Assembly: GCA_002381805.1 (NCBI GenBank)
Contig: DFXZ01000013.1
Span: 1-64,000, forward strand
Direction of reading: 5' to 3'
From: Bdellovibrio sp. UBA4095
GTDB taxonomy: Bacteria; Bdellovibrionota; Bdellovibrionia; Bdellovibrionales; Bdellovibrionaceae
DNA length: 64,000 nt
The position numbers and the translations under genes are program-made. Shown piece by piece: positions 1 to 8,305 of the stretch. The stretch's first letter is position 1. The number at the start of each line of letters is the position of its first letter. The notes under the pieces are model-generated. The model saw only the letters and a list, made by a program, of their open reading frames with translations, was not told the origin of the DNA and searched no databases.

Positions 1-29
1 CCAAAGAAGGGGCCAAGGTCACGATTTAG
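1..29 (+). CDS. 3' end of an upstream gene (partial)
   Basis: An open frame enters the window at base 3 and stops at TAG 27-29, giving the residues KEGAKVTI. The stop lies 9 bases before the next start, inside the spacing expected of an operon, and the next gene's AGGAGG directly follows it. Too short to assign a function. Confidence 0.45.
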
Positions 30-38
30 GAGGAATCC

Positions 39-887
39 ATGTTAACTGCAAGTCGGTCGGTGCATGCTGAGGAGGTTCAGGCTCATTACGATGATCTGGA
101 TGAGGTTTATCGAAAGCTTTGGGGGAATCACTTACACCACGGTCTGTGGATCCGAGGGGATGAATCGAAGAACCAGGCGACTCAACAGCTCATCGACAAA
201 GTGATTGCAGCCGGAGGCCTACGTGAAAAGGATCGGATCTGTGACATTGGTTGTGGTTATGGTGAAACCGCTAAATATCTTGCCGAAAAACTTGATGCTT
301 CCATCTGTGGAATCACCCTTTCTGAAAAGCAGGCGCAGCGGGCAAGAAACCTGATGCCATCTCGTGGACACTTAGAATTCCTTCACGAGAACTGGCTTGA
401 TAATTCACTTCGCGCAGAAACCTTTGACGCCGCAATTGCTTTGGAGAGTTCTGAACATGCCACGGATAAATCTGATTTTTTTAAACAAGCACATCGTATT
501 CTTCGGCCCAGTGGAACATTAACAATCTGTGCGTGGGTGCAAAATGAAAAAGCCAGTTCCGCTCAAAAGAAGTTGCTGTTAGTTCCAATTTGCGATGAGG
601 GTCGACTTCCCAGTTTGTTCACCACATCAGAGTACGTTGATGTTCTGAAAAATACGGGATTTAAAATAAAAAGCGTCGAGAATCTATCCAGCCAGGTGGC
701 AAAAACCTGGGAACTAGTATTGAAAGAGATGTCCAAGTACACGGCGCTTCATCCTCTGGAAATGTGGAAGAATTATCAGGTGGCGCAGAGAAGCCATGAC
801 TTTTTATGGACTCCTTTGCGGATGTGGGGCGGGTTCAAGACGGGTGCTTTGGAATATTCCTTGATCAGTGCCGTAAAGGATCAGTGA
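39..887 (+). CDS. SAM-dependent methyltransferase (UbiE / tocopherol-methyltransferase-like)
   Basis: A 282-residue soluble class I methyltransferase. The SAM-binding glycine loop CDIGCGYG is at residues 68-75, and an ESSEH segment fits the post-motif region. The N-terminal WGNHLHHGLW resembles the N-terminal cap of gamma-tocopherol methyltransferases and cyclopropane-synthase-like enzymes that act on lipid or prenyl substrates. The start is supported by AGGAGG 6 bases upstream. It probably shares a transcript with the truncated gene before it. Its 3' end overlaps the convergent cytochrome c gene by 23 bases. The substrate cannot be named from sequence; a small-molecule or lipid role is inferred from family resemblance. 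Confidence 0.75.
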   Translation: MLTASRSVHAEEVQAHYDDLDEVYRKLWGNHLHHGLWIRGDESKNQATQQLIDKVIAAGGLREKDRICDIGCGYGETAKYLAEKLDASICGITLSEKQAQRARNLMPSRGHLEFLHENWLDNSLRAETFDAAIALESSEHATDKSDFFKQAHRILRPSGTLTICAWVQNEKASSAQKKLLLVPICDEGRLPSLFTTSEYVDVLKNTGFKIKSVENLSSQVAKTWELVLKEMSKYTALHPLEMWKNYQVAQRSHDFLWTPLRMWGGFKTGALEYSLISAVKDQ

Positions 888-1359
888 CTTTCTCTTCACG
901 TTCGGATCCTAAAGCTCTTAGCCAATCTGCGACGCCTTCTCTTGGGGGAGTCATCAGGTAGTTTGCCATCAATCTGGAATGCTCTTCAGTGACTTCCAGG
1001 TTGGGCATGGCTGTTCCGGGGGCTAAACTTTGCGGATTTTGAATCCATTGGGCAAGATTACTTGAATTGTTGGCGACCACTCCTGCAATAAACATTTGCT
1101 CATGAATGTTCTTCAGGCTGGGGCCGACTCTTCCTCTTGCCTTGCTAAGTCCGGGCACGATATGACAGCCGCCACATCCATATTGATCAAGCAAGAGTCG
1201 ACCTTTTTGGAACTCTGTCCAGTTTACTTCTGTAGGGGTGGGTATTGTTGGACGATTCAGTCCGAGTATTGTCAGGTTTCCAACAATGATCAGCAGAGTT
1301 ATGAGTCCGCAGGTGAGTACAACCCACACGAATGAAATCGAAACGTTCGGTAATTTCAT
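865..1359 (-). CDS. membrane-anchored monohaem cytochrome c
   Basis: A 164-residue protein with one N-terminal membrane segment (about residues 8-32) and a class I cytochrome c domain. The haem site is CGGCH near residue 62. The likely axial Met lies in GTAMPN near residue 117, a typical spacing. It should be exported and bind haem in the periplasm, carrying electrons between complexes. It is divergent from the Rieske/cytochrome b/oxidase operon and resembles the cytochrome c domains fused to that operon's subunits, so it is probably their electron-transfer partner. GAGGGA precedes the ATG. The 3' end overlaps the methyltransferase gene. Confidence 0.85.
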   Translation of the reverse strand: MKLPNVSISFVWVVLTCGLITLLIIVGNLTILGLNRPTIPTPTEVNWTEFQKGRLLLDQYGCGGCHIVPGLSKARGRVGPSLKNIHEQMFIAGVVANNSSNLAQWIQNPQSLAPGTAMPNLEVTEEHSRLMANYLMTPPREGVADWLRALGSEREEKVTDPLRH

Positions 1360-1574
1360 GATTTATCCCTCGAAGTCATGTGCTACCAATGTATGCTTGA
1401 TCGACTTCGAGAAGAATCGAATTCATTGGACTCTGTCGGTGTTCAGGTTCTTGCTACTTTGTAATTTCAGAGATCAATAAATATGTTTTTCCTCGAGTAG
1501 TGTGAGTTGAAATTGCTATTATTTGACAACTTCGCATAGTCTCCCACTGATTTTAACAGTGAAAGGACGGCACA

Positions 1575-2045
1575 ATGAAGCGAAGGGATTTTATATCCAT
1601 TTTTATAAAAGGTACTGGAGCCGTAATTGCTGCAGTCATGTCAATTCCTGTTGTCTTACACTCTTTGACGCCGAACTTTACCAAAGAAGAAAATGACGAA
1701 TGGAAGCCATTAGGGCCGGTGACGAACTATCCGCAAGGCAAAATTACACCCGCACTTGTAAAAGTAAAGGAAGAGACGGGTTCGCTCAGTTCGAAGTCAG
1801 TTTATGTTTGGCGAAAATCTGATCAAGATTTTGTGGTCTATTCCAGATCGTGCACGGATCTGGGGTGTCCACTTAACTATGATTCTGGCAGCGAGTGGTT
1901 TTTTTGCCCGTGCCATGGTGGAATTTTTGACAAAGAAGGAGAGCGACGGGCCGGTCCTCCTAACAAACCAATGTGGAGATTTAAGAACCGTGTGCGTGAA
2001 GGTATCTTAGAAATTGATATTCGATCCGTTCCGGCGATGGTTTAA
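1575..2045 (+). CDS. qcrA: Rieske iron-sulfur subunit of a bc-type complex
   Basis: A 156-residue Rieske [2Fe-2S] protein. It starts with a Tat-like signal anchor (KRRDFI followed by a hydrophobic stretch), as expected for a folded cluster protein exported and kept membrane-bound. The cluster motifs CTDLGC and CPCHGG (about residues 96-120) supply the two Cys and two His ligands plus the disulfide pair. It passes electrons from quinol to cytochrome c. It is the first gene of a respiratory operon and is followed by cytochrome b. GAAAGGA lies upstream of the ATG. A TTGACA at 1523-1528 is a possible -35, but no convincing -10 was found. Confidence 0.93.
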   Translation: MKRRDFISIFIKGTGAVIAAVMSIPVVLHSLTPNFTKEENDEWKPLGPVTNYPQGKITPALVKVKEETGSLSSKSVYVWRKSDQDFVVYSRSCTDLGCPLNYDSGSEWFFCPCHGGIFDKEGERRAGPPNKPMWRFKNRVREGILEIDIRSVPAMV

Positions 2046-2046
2046 A

Positions 2047-3486
2047 ATGGCAGAGAAAAGATCACCGGCAGAACTAAAGGAAAGTATAAAGGCTTGGCTG
2101 AAGCTGAGGTTTAACTTCCGCCCTATTGAAAAGCACATCATTTATCACCGAGTCGCAAAACATCCCTGGTACTATGGCGACGGGGCCACGCTTTTAGTTT
2201 TACTGATCACGCTCTTGGTGACCGGAATGTTTATGGCACTGACCTATTCCCCTTCACCGGAGACCGCTTACGAAAGTGTTAGGCAAATCACCTCTGGTAA
2301 TTTGATGGGTTCTTTTGTTCGTGGATTGCATTATTGGTCAGCGGGGATTGTCGTTGTTGTCCTGATCTATCACATGTTCCGACATATTATTCTCGGCGGA
2401 TATTTGCCGCCTCGAGAGGGCACCTGGCTTGTTGGCGTAGTCATTTTCTTTTTGATGATTACAACCTCGCTGATCGGGTACACCCTACGATGGGACGAAA
2501 GATCGGTTTACGCTTTAGGTATAGCCCTTAATATTTTTTACAAGATCCCTTGGATAGGTGAAGAGATAGTTTACTTTGTTCAAGGTGGTGTCGATCTTGG
2601 GAGAGCAACCTTAAGTAGACTTTATGCAGTTCATGTCCTGTTTGTGCCCTTCGCTCTTTTTGCGGCAGTTGGGTATCATATATATTTAGTGCTAACTTAC
2701 GGTGCTACCACTCCCTTAGAGAAGGAATACGCGCCGGCCACCGCCGATCAGCAAATTGAACTTAGAGATCGAGAAAAGAACGACCCAAAGATGGGTCAGC
2801 CTTTTTTTCCGGGAATGATCTCGAAAAGCGGTACTGTGGCATTCGTAGTCTTTCTTTTCGTTGCATGGCTAGCTTATACTCAAGGGCCTCAGGAATTATA
2901 TCCTGAAGCAAACTTGACTGAAATTTCCTTTCCCCAAGAAGAATGGTGGTTTCACTGGTATAGCGCCCTTGCGGCTTATTTGCCACCGGCGATCTCTGAC
3001 ACTTTTCATTGGGTATTTCCGATAGTGGTGTTTCTAGTACTTGTCCTTTTACCTTTTGTCGACCGCGGAGATAACAGAGGTGCACAGCGACGACCCATTG
3101 CAGTCATAACGACTCTTTCACTGGTCGTAGCTTTACTCGCTTTAACCGGACTGCGTTTGAAATCTTCCTGGACAGCATGGCCTCAAACGGAGTTGCCCCC
3201 GCTTCCAAAAGGCGAACAAGTAAATGGTAATGTGGAAAGAGGTCGTCATTTATTCACCAAATTTGGTTGTTTTAACTGTCATTCGGTAGGTGGCCAAGGC
3301 TATTCTTTCGCTCCGAACTTGAGCGGTTTAGATCGCCGCTACTCACAAGATGAACTTAAAAATTTCGTCAGTCAGCCACCTGAAGGTGTGGCAATGCCTG
3401 CTTACAAGAGTCGGCTTACGGCAGAAGAGCTGGATGACATTGTGGCCTTTGTGTTGGTTATTCAGACCTTTCCTAAGGAGTACTGA
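2047..3486 (+). CDS. qcrB: cytochrome b fused to a C-terminal cytochrome c
   Basis: The quinol-oxidising core of a bc complex, with an added cytochrome c domain. The N-terminal membrane part carries the paired His ligands for two b haems (around LHYW...YHMFRH and VHVL...GYHIY). The C-terminal membrane part has EEWWFHWY in place of the PEWY loop. A periplasmic c domain follows with CFNCH about 66 residues from the end and a Met in GVAMP. The start is ambiguous: an in-frame TTG at 2014 adds 11 residues and overlaps the Rieske gene, while ATG 2047 lies just after the Rieske stop. Neither has a strong ribosome site. The fusion resembles b-c subunits of Gram-positive complexes. Confidence 0.9.
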   Translation: MAEKRSPAELKESIKAWLKLRFNFRPIEKHIIYHRVAKHPWYYGDGATLLVLLITLLVTGMFMALTYSPSPETAYESVRQITSGNLMGSFVRGLHYWSAGIVVVVLIYHMFRHIILGGYLPPREGTWLVGVVIFFLMITTSLIGYTLRWDERSVYALGIALNIFYKIPWIGEEIVYFVQGGVDLGRATLSRLYAVHVLFVPFALFAAVGYHIYLVLTYGATTPLEKEYAPATADQQIELRDREKNDPKMGQPFFPGMISKSGTVAFVVFLFVAWLAYTQGPQELYPEANLTEISFPQEEWWFHWYSALAAYLPPAISDTFHWVFPIVVFLVLVLLPFVDRGDNRGAQRRPIAVITTLSLVVALLALTGLRLKSSWTAWPQTELPPLPKGEQVNGNVERGRHLFTKFGCFNCHSVGGQGYSFAPNLSGLDRRYSQDELKNFVSQPPEGVAMPAYKSRLTAEELDDIVAFVLVIQTFPKEY

Positions 3487-4427
3487 TGTCGAGGGAAGTG
3501 ACGAGCTTTTATGTCAGAACGTCAGCTTTGGATCCCGCCGGTCAGGTGGCAAGTTCTATTTTTGAACTGACATCTTGGATGACGTGGATATTTGGTGCTG
3601 TTTTTGTTTTGGTGATGGTCTTGGTAATCATTGGTGTCTTCGGAAAGCGTCAAGAGATTCCGCCAAATTCTGAGGGCGAGAGTAAATTTATTGTCGGGTT
3701 GGGTGTCATCTTTCCAACGGTCGTACTCACAGGACTTTTGATTCTGACGTTAAGTTTGACGGGGGCCATTCAGCCGACCTCAGAGGAACCGACTATTAAA
3801 GTGACCGGATATATGTGGTGGTGGGAAGTAAGTTACCCCCAGCATGGTATTGTCACCGCCAATGAGATTTACATTCCGGTGGGTGAGCGTATTCAGATTG
3901 AGGTCGCTTCCGTTGATGTTATCCATAGTTTATGGGTACCGAGTCTTGCTGGAAAAATGGATTTAATCCCAGGGTTGAAGAACCGAATAGTTTTTGAGGC
4001 CAGTGAACCCGGGGTTTACAGAGGACAGTGCGCAGAATTTTGTGGTTTGGCTCATGCGCAGATGTCACTTCATGTGGTGGCCCTCGAGCCGGCCGCCTAT
4101 GCACGTTGGCTCGAACAAAAAAAGAGCGCCCGCGAAGAGCTGTCTGCTGCGCCTCCTTCTGCGGGGTTAGAGGTTTTTAAAAAGGTTGGATGTGCTGAAT
4201 GTCATTCAATTGGAAAACTGCCGGCGCTTGGAAATGTTGGACCAGATTTGACCCATGTCGGATCTAGAGTTTCCTTAGGAGCGGGTACGGTTCTAAATAA
4301 CAAGGGCAACCTGATGGGTTGGATTTCGAATCCTCAAGCGCTAAAGCCGGGGAACAAAATGCCAAGGTCTTTTCTTTCCAGTCACGAGCTTCATGTGCTG
4401 AGTGACTATCTTCTGAGCTTAAAATGA
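3486..4427 (+). CDS. ctaC: caa3-type cytochrome c oxidase subunit II with fused cytochrome c
   Basis: A 313-residue subunit II. Two N-terminal membrane helices (about 28-52 and 70-95) precede a periplasmic cupredoxin domain with the CuA site: the VIHSLWVPS His, then CAEFCGLAHAQM supplying two Cys, Glu, His and Met. The aromatic run MWWWE matches the electron-entry patch. A cytochrome c domain with CAECH (around residue 237) and Met in NKMPRS completes a caa3-type subunit that accepts electrons through its own haem c. Its ATG abuts the cytochrome b stop, so the two are translationally coupled, and the oxidase subunit I/III follows after 9 bases. Confidence 0.95.
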   Translation: MSREVTSFYVRTSALDPAGQVASSIFELTSWMTWIFGAVFVLVMVLVIIGVFGKRQEIPPNSEGESKFIVGLGVIFPTVVLTGLLILTLSLTGAIQPTSEEPTIKVTGYMWWWEVSYPQHGIVTANEIYIPVGERIQIEVASVDVIHSLWVPSLAGKMDLIPGLKNRIVFEASEPGVYRGQCAEFCGLAHAQMSLHVVALEPAAYARWLEQKKSAREELSAAPPSAGLEVFKKVGCAECHSIGKLPALGNVGPDLTHVGSRVSLGAGTVLNNKGNLMGWISNPQALKPGNKMPRSFLSSHELHVLSDYLLSLK

Positions 4428-4436
4428 GGATGACCA

Positions 4437-6950
4437 ATGAACGTCGCAGATAACACCCGTAAGAATTTCGAAAAAGTTTGGACAGCACCGGTCGGCTGGG
4501 GGGATTGGTTTGCCAGCGTCAACAATCAGCCCTATGGAGCCCGCTTTATGTCGGCTTCGTTTATTTTCTTCTCGCTGGCAGGAATCATCGCTTTGATCAT
4601 GCGCATACAGCTTGCCGTACCTGATAACAATTTTATCGGGCCAAAGGTTTATAATGAGCTCTTCACAATGCATGGCTCGACTATGATGTATCTGGTGCTT
4701 TTGCCGTTTTTAGAAGGTTTTGCCATATTCTTGCTCCCTGCAATTCTTGGATCGAGGGAAATGGCTTTTCCGCGAATGAGTGCTTTCAGCTTTTGGGTCT
4801 TCTTTTCGGGCGGATTGGTTTTCTTCAGCGGTTTTCTTTTCGATGCTGTTCCGGATGCGGGGTGGTTCGTCTATCCACCTCTTTCCTCCAGTAAATATTC
4901 AGGTTTAGGTTTGGATTTTCTGTTGGTGGGTTTGGGTTTCATAGAAATTGCCGGTGTCGGAGCAGGTATTGAAATCGTAGCAACAATACTGAAATTTCGA
5001 GCTCCGGGAATGTCTCTTGGAAAAATGCCATTGTTTGCATGGGCCTGGCTCGTCACAGGATTCATGATCATTTTTGCTTTTGCTACTTTGTTCGGAGCAA
5101 CCGTTTTAATTGAGTTGGATCGGGCCGCAGGAACAAGCTTCTTTGATCCAGAGCGAGGTGGATTGCCTCTTCTGTGGCAACATCTATTTTGGTTTTTCGG
5201 GCATCCGGATGTTTATATAATGTTCATCCCGGCAACGGGCATGGTTTCGATGATTTTGCCTGCATTCGCTCGAAGGCCATTGGCTGGATACACCTGGGTC
5301 GCAGGAGCAATTCTTGTTACGGGATTTATGAGTTTCGGACTGTGGGTTCATCATATGTTCACAACGGGAATGCCAGCACTCTCTATGAGTTTTTTCGTGG
5401 CCGCCAGTCTGGTCATTGTCCTTGCAAGTGCGACTCAAGTTTTCGCCTGGATTGCGACGATTTGGCGCAGACGACCGATCATCAAGTCTCCTATGTTATT
5501 CATTTTGGGATTTTTAGCTATTTTCGTTCTAGGTGGATTGACCGGAGTCATGGTCGCTGTACTTCCATTCGATCTGCAATCTCACGATACCTATTTTGTG
5601 GTAGCACATTTTCACTATGTGCTGATCGGCGGAGTCGTTTTTCCTATCTTAGCAGCCTTGCATTATTGGATGCCTCTGATGATGGGCAAGATGCTTAATG
5701 AACAAATGGCCAAATGGAGCTTTTGGCTGATCTTTGTCGGCTTTAATTTGGCATTCTTTCCGATGCATATCTCAGGACTTAAAGGAATGGCTCGCAGAGT
5801 TTATACCTATCCAGAGAGCCTAGGAATTGGTTGGCTGAATATGCTGTCGACCATAGCGTCTTTTATTGTCGCCATCGGATTTATTTGCGTCGCATGGAAT
5901 GTTTATTGGAGCTGGAGAAAAGGCCCCAAGGCCCCCCGGAACCCGTGGAGCTCGGGCTCTCTTGAATGGTCACATGACGTGGATATGCCCAACTATGTGA
6001 ACTTGAAGCCGCCAGTTATCTATAGTCGAGATCCCTTGTGGGAATCACCAGAAGAAATTAAAAGAAACGAGCGATGGGAATTAATTTCCTCTGAGCTTGA
6101 AGCCATGCCGGATCGTTTTCGAGCGACACTTATTACTGATGTCGTAACGGGAGAACCCCAAGCTGTTCAAAAAGTAGCGGGCCCTTCCTATCTACCAGTC
6201 TTGACAGCATTGGCACTTCTGATCACTTCCATCGCGACGCTACTACAGAGCTATTTAGTGGCTATCGCCGGTCTTGTCGCAACGATCATCGCAGCAATCC
6301 AATGGCTATGGCCAAGCGACCCCGAACTGGAAGAACTTGAGAAGAGTCCTTTGGTGCAGAAAACAGGATTGACAGTGGAACCTACGGGAAGCGCTTCTTC
6401 AAGCTGGTGGGCTATGGCTGGTTTACTTGCTGTGATCGGAACAATTTTTGGGGTATTGTACTATTCTTACTTTTATTTACGACTTTATTCTGAAGCTTGG
6501 CCCCAAGACGGTATAGCAAAACCAGATTACTTACGGCCCCTCGGATTTTATATCTCGGTCGTACTTGCGTGTATTCTATTTAAATTCGCAGGAAGGGCAC
6601 AACGCAGGAATCGACTGAATTCTGCTCTTGGATTTGGCGGAGCCTCCCTGGCTTTTCTGGCTATAGGTTTGTTGGGTTTAATTGGAATGTCCATGAGTGC
6701 TCCATTTAGTCATCAAGTGAATGCTTATGGTAGCTCCTTTCACGTGACACTTTGGCACTTGGCGGCCCTTGTTTTTGCAGCGTGCGGTTTCGTTGCCGTG
6801 GCAATTGTTCGTCTTTTAAAAAGTTCGCAAAAGCTTCTGCGCGGCTATGTGACTTTGCAGATGGAAATAACCGGAATGTTCTTAAGCTTTACAGCAGCGG
6901 TAGCGATCCTTGGGTATTTAATCTTATTCATGTCACCGACACTTTTATGA
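4437..6950 (+). CDS. ctaD: cytochrome c oxidase subunit I/III fusion
   Basis: An 837-residue fusion. Residues to about 560 form haem-copper subunit I; the rest has subunit III-like helices ending in FHVTLWH and WLWF-type segments. The catalytic centre is intact: TMHGSTM (haem a), HPDVY from residue 256 (CuB His and cross-linked Tyr), VHHMF (CuB), HFHY at 391-394 (haems a3 and a). The proton pathways are not canonical. The D-channel positions read E108 (usually Asp), S115 (usually Asn) and D258 (usually Glu), and the K-channel Lys is Q334. Subunit I/III fusion is known in Thermus caa3. The 4-base ATGA overlap couples it to the next gene. Confidence 0.95.
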   Translation: MNVADNTRKNFEKVWTAPVGWGDWFASVNNQPYGARFMSASFIFFSLAGIIALIMRIQLAVPDNNFIGPKVYNELFTMHGSTMMYLVLLPFLEGFAIFLLPAILGSREMAFPRMSAFSFWVFFSGGLVFFSGFLFDAVPDAGWFVYPPLSSSKYSGLGLDFLLVGLGFIEIAGVGAGIEIVATILKFRAPGMSLGKMPLFAWAWLVTGFMIIFAFATLFGATVLIELDRAAGTSFFDPERGGLPLLWQHLFWFFGHPDVYIMFIPATGMVSMILPAFARRPLAGYTWVAGAILVTGFMSFGLWVHHMFTTGMPALSMSFFVAASLVIVLASATQVFAWIATIWRRRPIIKSPMLFILGFLAIFVLGGLTGVMVAVLPFDLQSHDTYFVVAHFHYVLIGGVVFPILAALHYWMPLMMGKMLNEQMAKWSFWLIFVGFNLAFFPMHISGLKGMARRVYTYPESLGIGWLNMLSTIASFIVAIGFICVAWNVYWSWRKGPKAPRNPWSSGSLEWSHDVDMPNYVNLKPPVIYSRDPLWESPEEIKRNERWELISSELEAMPDRFRATLITDVVTGEPQAVQKVAGPSYLPVLTALALLITSIATLLQSYLVAIAGLVATIIAAIQWLWPSDPELEELEKSPLVQKTGLTVEPTGSASSSWWAMAGLLAVIGTIFGVLYYSYFYLRLYSEAWPQDGIAKPDYLRPLGFYISVVLACILFKFAGRAQRRNRLNSALGFGGASLAFLAIGLLGLIGMSMSAPFSHQVNAYGSSFHVTLWHLAALVFAACGFVAVAIVRLLKSSQKLLRGYVTLQMEITGMFLSFTAAVAILGYLILFMSPTLL

Positions 6951-7303
6951 CCAAAAGGGCAGCTATGAAACAAAGATTTTTGTGGTTTTATATTCTTCTT
7001 GGCGGAGCTGTCGTTTGGCTGGTTCACCTGATGATGACTTATGCTATTGGCGAGTTCGCTTGCATCTCCAAAGGGCGCTGGGTTCAGTCGGAAGGACTCA
7101 GTTCAACCAACTGGCTTATCTATCTGACATCCATTGTTTGTTTGAGTGTAAGTATCGGGGCCTTGTGGTTATCCATTCGCATGAATAAGGACGACTCAAA
7201 AAATCGCTTCTTGCGAAAATTCGGAATATTCGTAAATTTAATATTTTCCATCGCCATTGTCGCTCAAACTGTTCCTAATATTATTTTTTCAGGAGACTGT
7301 TAG
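6947..7303 (+). CDS. small membrane protein of the oxidase operon
   Basis: A protein of 118 residues with three predicted membrane helices (about 8-30, 48-70, 88-108). ATG 6947 overlaps the oxidase stop (ATGA), and another in-frame ATG lies at 6965. There is no recognised catalytic motif; WLVHLMMTY and two or three Cys are visible. It sits between the catalytic oxidase subunit and the assembly factor CtaG. A role as a small oxidase subunit or assembly partner is therefore likely from position, but I do not recognise the family. Confidence 0.75.
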   Translation: MTKRAAMKQRFLWFYILLGGAVVWLVHLMMTYAIGEFACISKGRWVQSEGLSSTNWLIYLTSIVCLSVSIGALWLSIRMNKDDSKNRFLRKFGIFVNLIFSIAIVAQTVPNIIFSGDC

Positions 7304-7305
7304 AT

Positions 7306-8196
7306 GTGGCATTTTTAGGAACCATACTATCATTTTTTTTTACGAGTAGTGTCTGGGCACACTCCGATGGTCACCTCCAGGAAGCCTGGTGGCAGATGTG
7401 GAACTTTTCTTTTGTCATCTGTATGAACCTGGCCCTTGTATTCGGTTGTTACCTTTATGGCTCGCTCCAACGAAAAAAGAGATTTCCTGCCGATAACCAT
7501 GCACGTTGGCAGCTATGGACTTTCCTGTCTGGAATTCTTTTTTTATTTCTAGCACTCGTTTCCCCGTTGGACCCCTTGAGTGATTATTTAGGATGGGTTC
7601 ACATGCTTCAGCACACTATCCTTATGATGATTGCATCGCCGTTGTTGGCTCTGAGCTCTCTTCGTTACGTGAACCAGTGGGTTTTGCCGAAAACTTTGGC
7701 AAAAAGAATATGGATATTGAAATCCAATCTTAAAAAAACTTTTCTTGGTAGAATATCGTACCCTCTTACGATTTTTTGGCTGTATACCGTGACCTTATGG
7801 ATTTGGCACCTGCCAGTCCTTTACGAGACAGCGTTGTCCCATCCGTTAGTTCACGATCTTCAGCACCTAAGCTTCTTTTTAACGTCATACTTTTTTTGGA
7901 TCCTGATTTTGGACCCTTTCGCGAAAAGATCACTTCGCCCTGAGATGAGTTTGGTCTATCTTTTCGTGAGTTCTATTCATGCGATGATTTTGGGGGTGTT
8001 GATGGCCCTATCACCTCGGGTATGGTACGAGCCCTACATTAAGACGGCCCCTTTGTTCGGCTGGGATAGTCTTGAAGATCAGCAGTTGGCAGGCCTTATT
8101 ATGTGGATGCCCGCAGGTATCACTTATCTTTTAGCCGCAGTTTATATGTTTACGAAAATATTCAAACCGGCCGGTGCTGCTGCTCCTCAAAAATGA
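7306..8196 (+). CDS. ctaG: CtaG-family cytochrome c oxidase assembly protein
   Basis: A 296-residue protein with about seven membrane helices of the caa3-type CtaG family, thought to help insert copper into the oxidase. Conserved features include HMLQHTILM, WIWHLPVLYE, HDLQHLSFF and WMPAGITYL, with His and Met clusters suited to copper handling. It starts at GTG 7306, two bases after the preceding stop; the ATG at 7304 runs into a stop after four codons. An N-terminal hydrophobic stretch followed by AHSDGH suggests an exported start. It is the last gene of the bc/caa3 operon. Confidence 0.9.
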   Translation: MAFLGTILSFFFTSSVWAHSDGHLQEAWWQMWNFSFVICMNLALVFGCYLYGSLQRKKRFPADNHARWQLWTFLSGILFLFLALVSPLDPLSDYLGWVHMLQHTILMMIASPLLALSSLRYVNQWVLPKTLAKRIWILKSNLKKTFLGRISYPLTIFWLYTVTLWIWHLPVLYETALSHPLVHDLQHLSFFLTSYFFWILILDPFAKRSLRPEMSLVYLFVSSIHAMILGVLMALSPRVWYEPYIKTAPLFGWDSLEDQQLAGLIMWMPAGITYLLAAVYMFTKIFKPAGAAAPQK

Positions 8197-8305
8197 CATC
8201 CGAAAGTAAGCAAGAGCTGTATCCTCACAGTTTGCCCCGAAAAATGTCCAAGTCTTTTTTTAAGCGTTAGATTCTAGAAGCACTGAAAAAAACCAGGAGT
8301 TGGAT

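Noticed and set aside
1523..1551. TTGACA with ACTGAT 17 bases later upstream of the Rieske gene
   Set aside because: The -35 is perfect but the -10 matches only three positions and would put the start of transcription very near the ATG. Not supported enough to list as a promoter.
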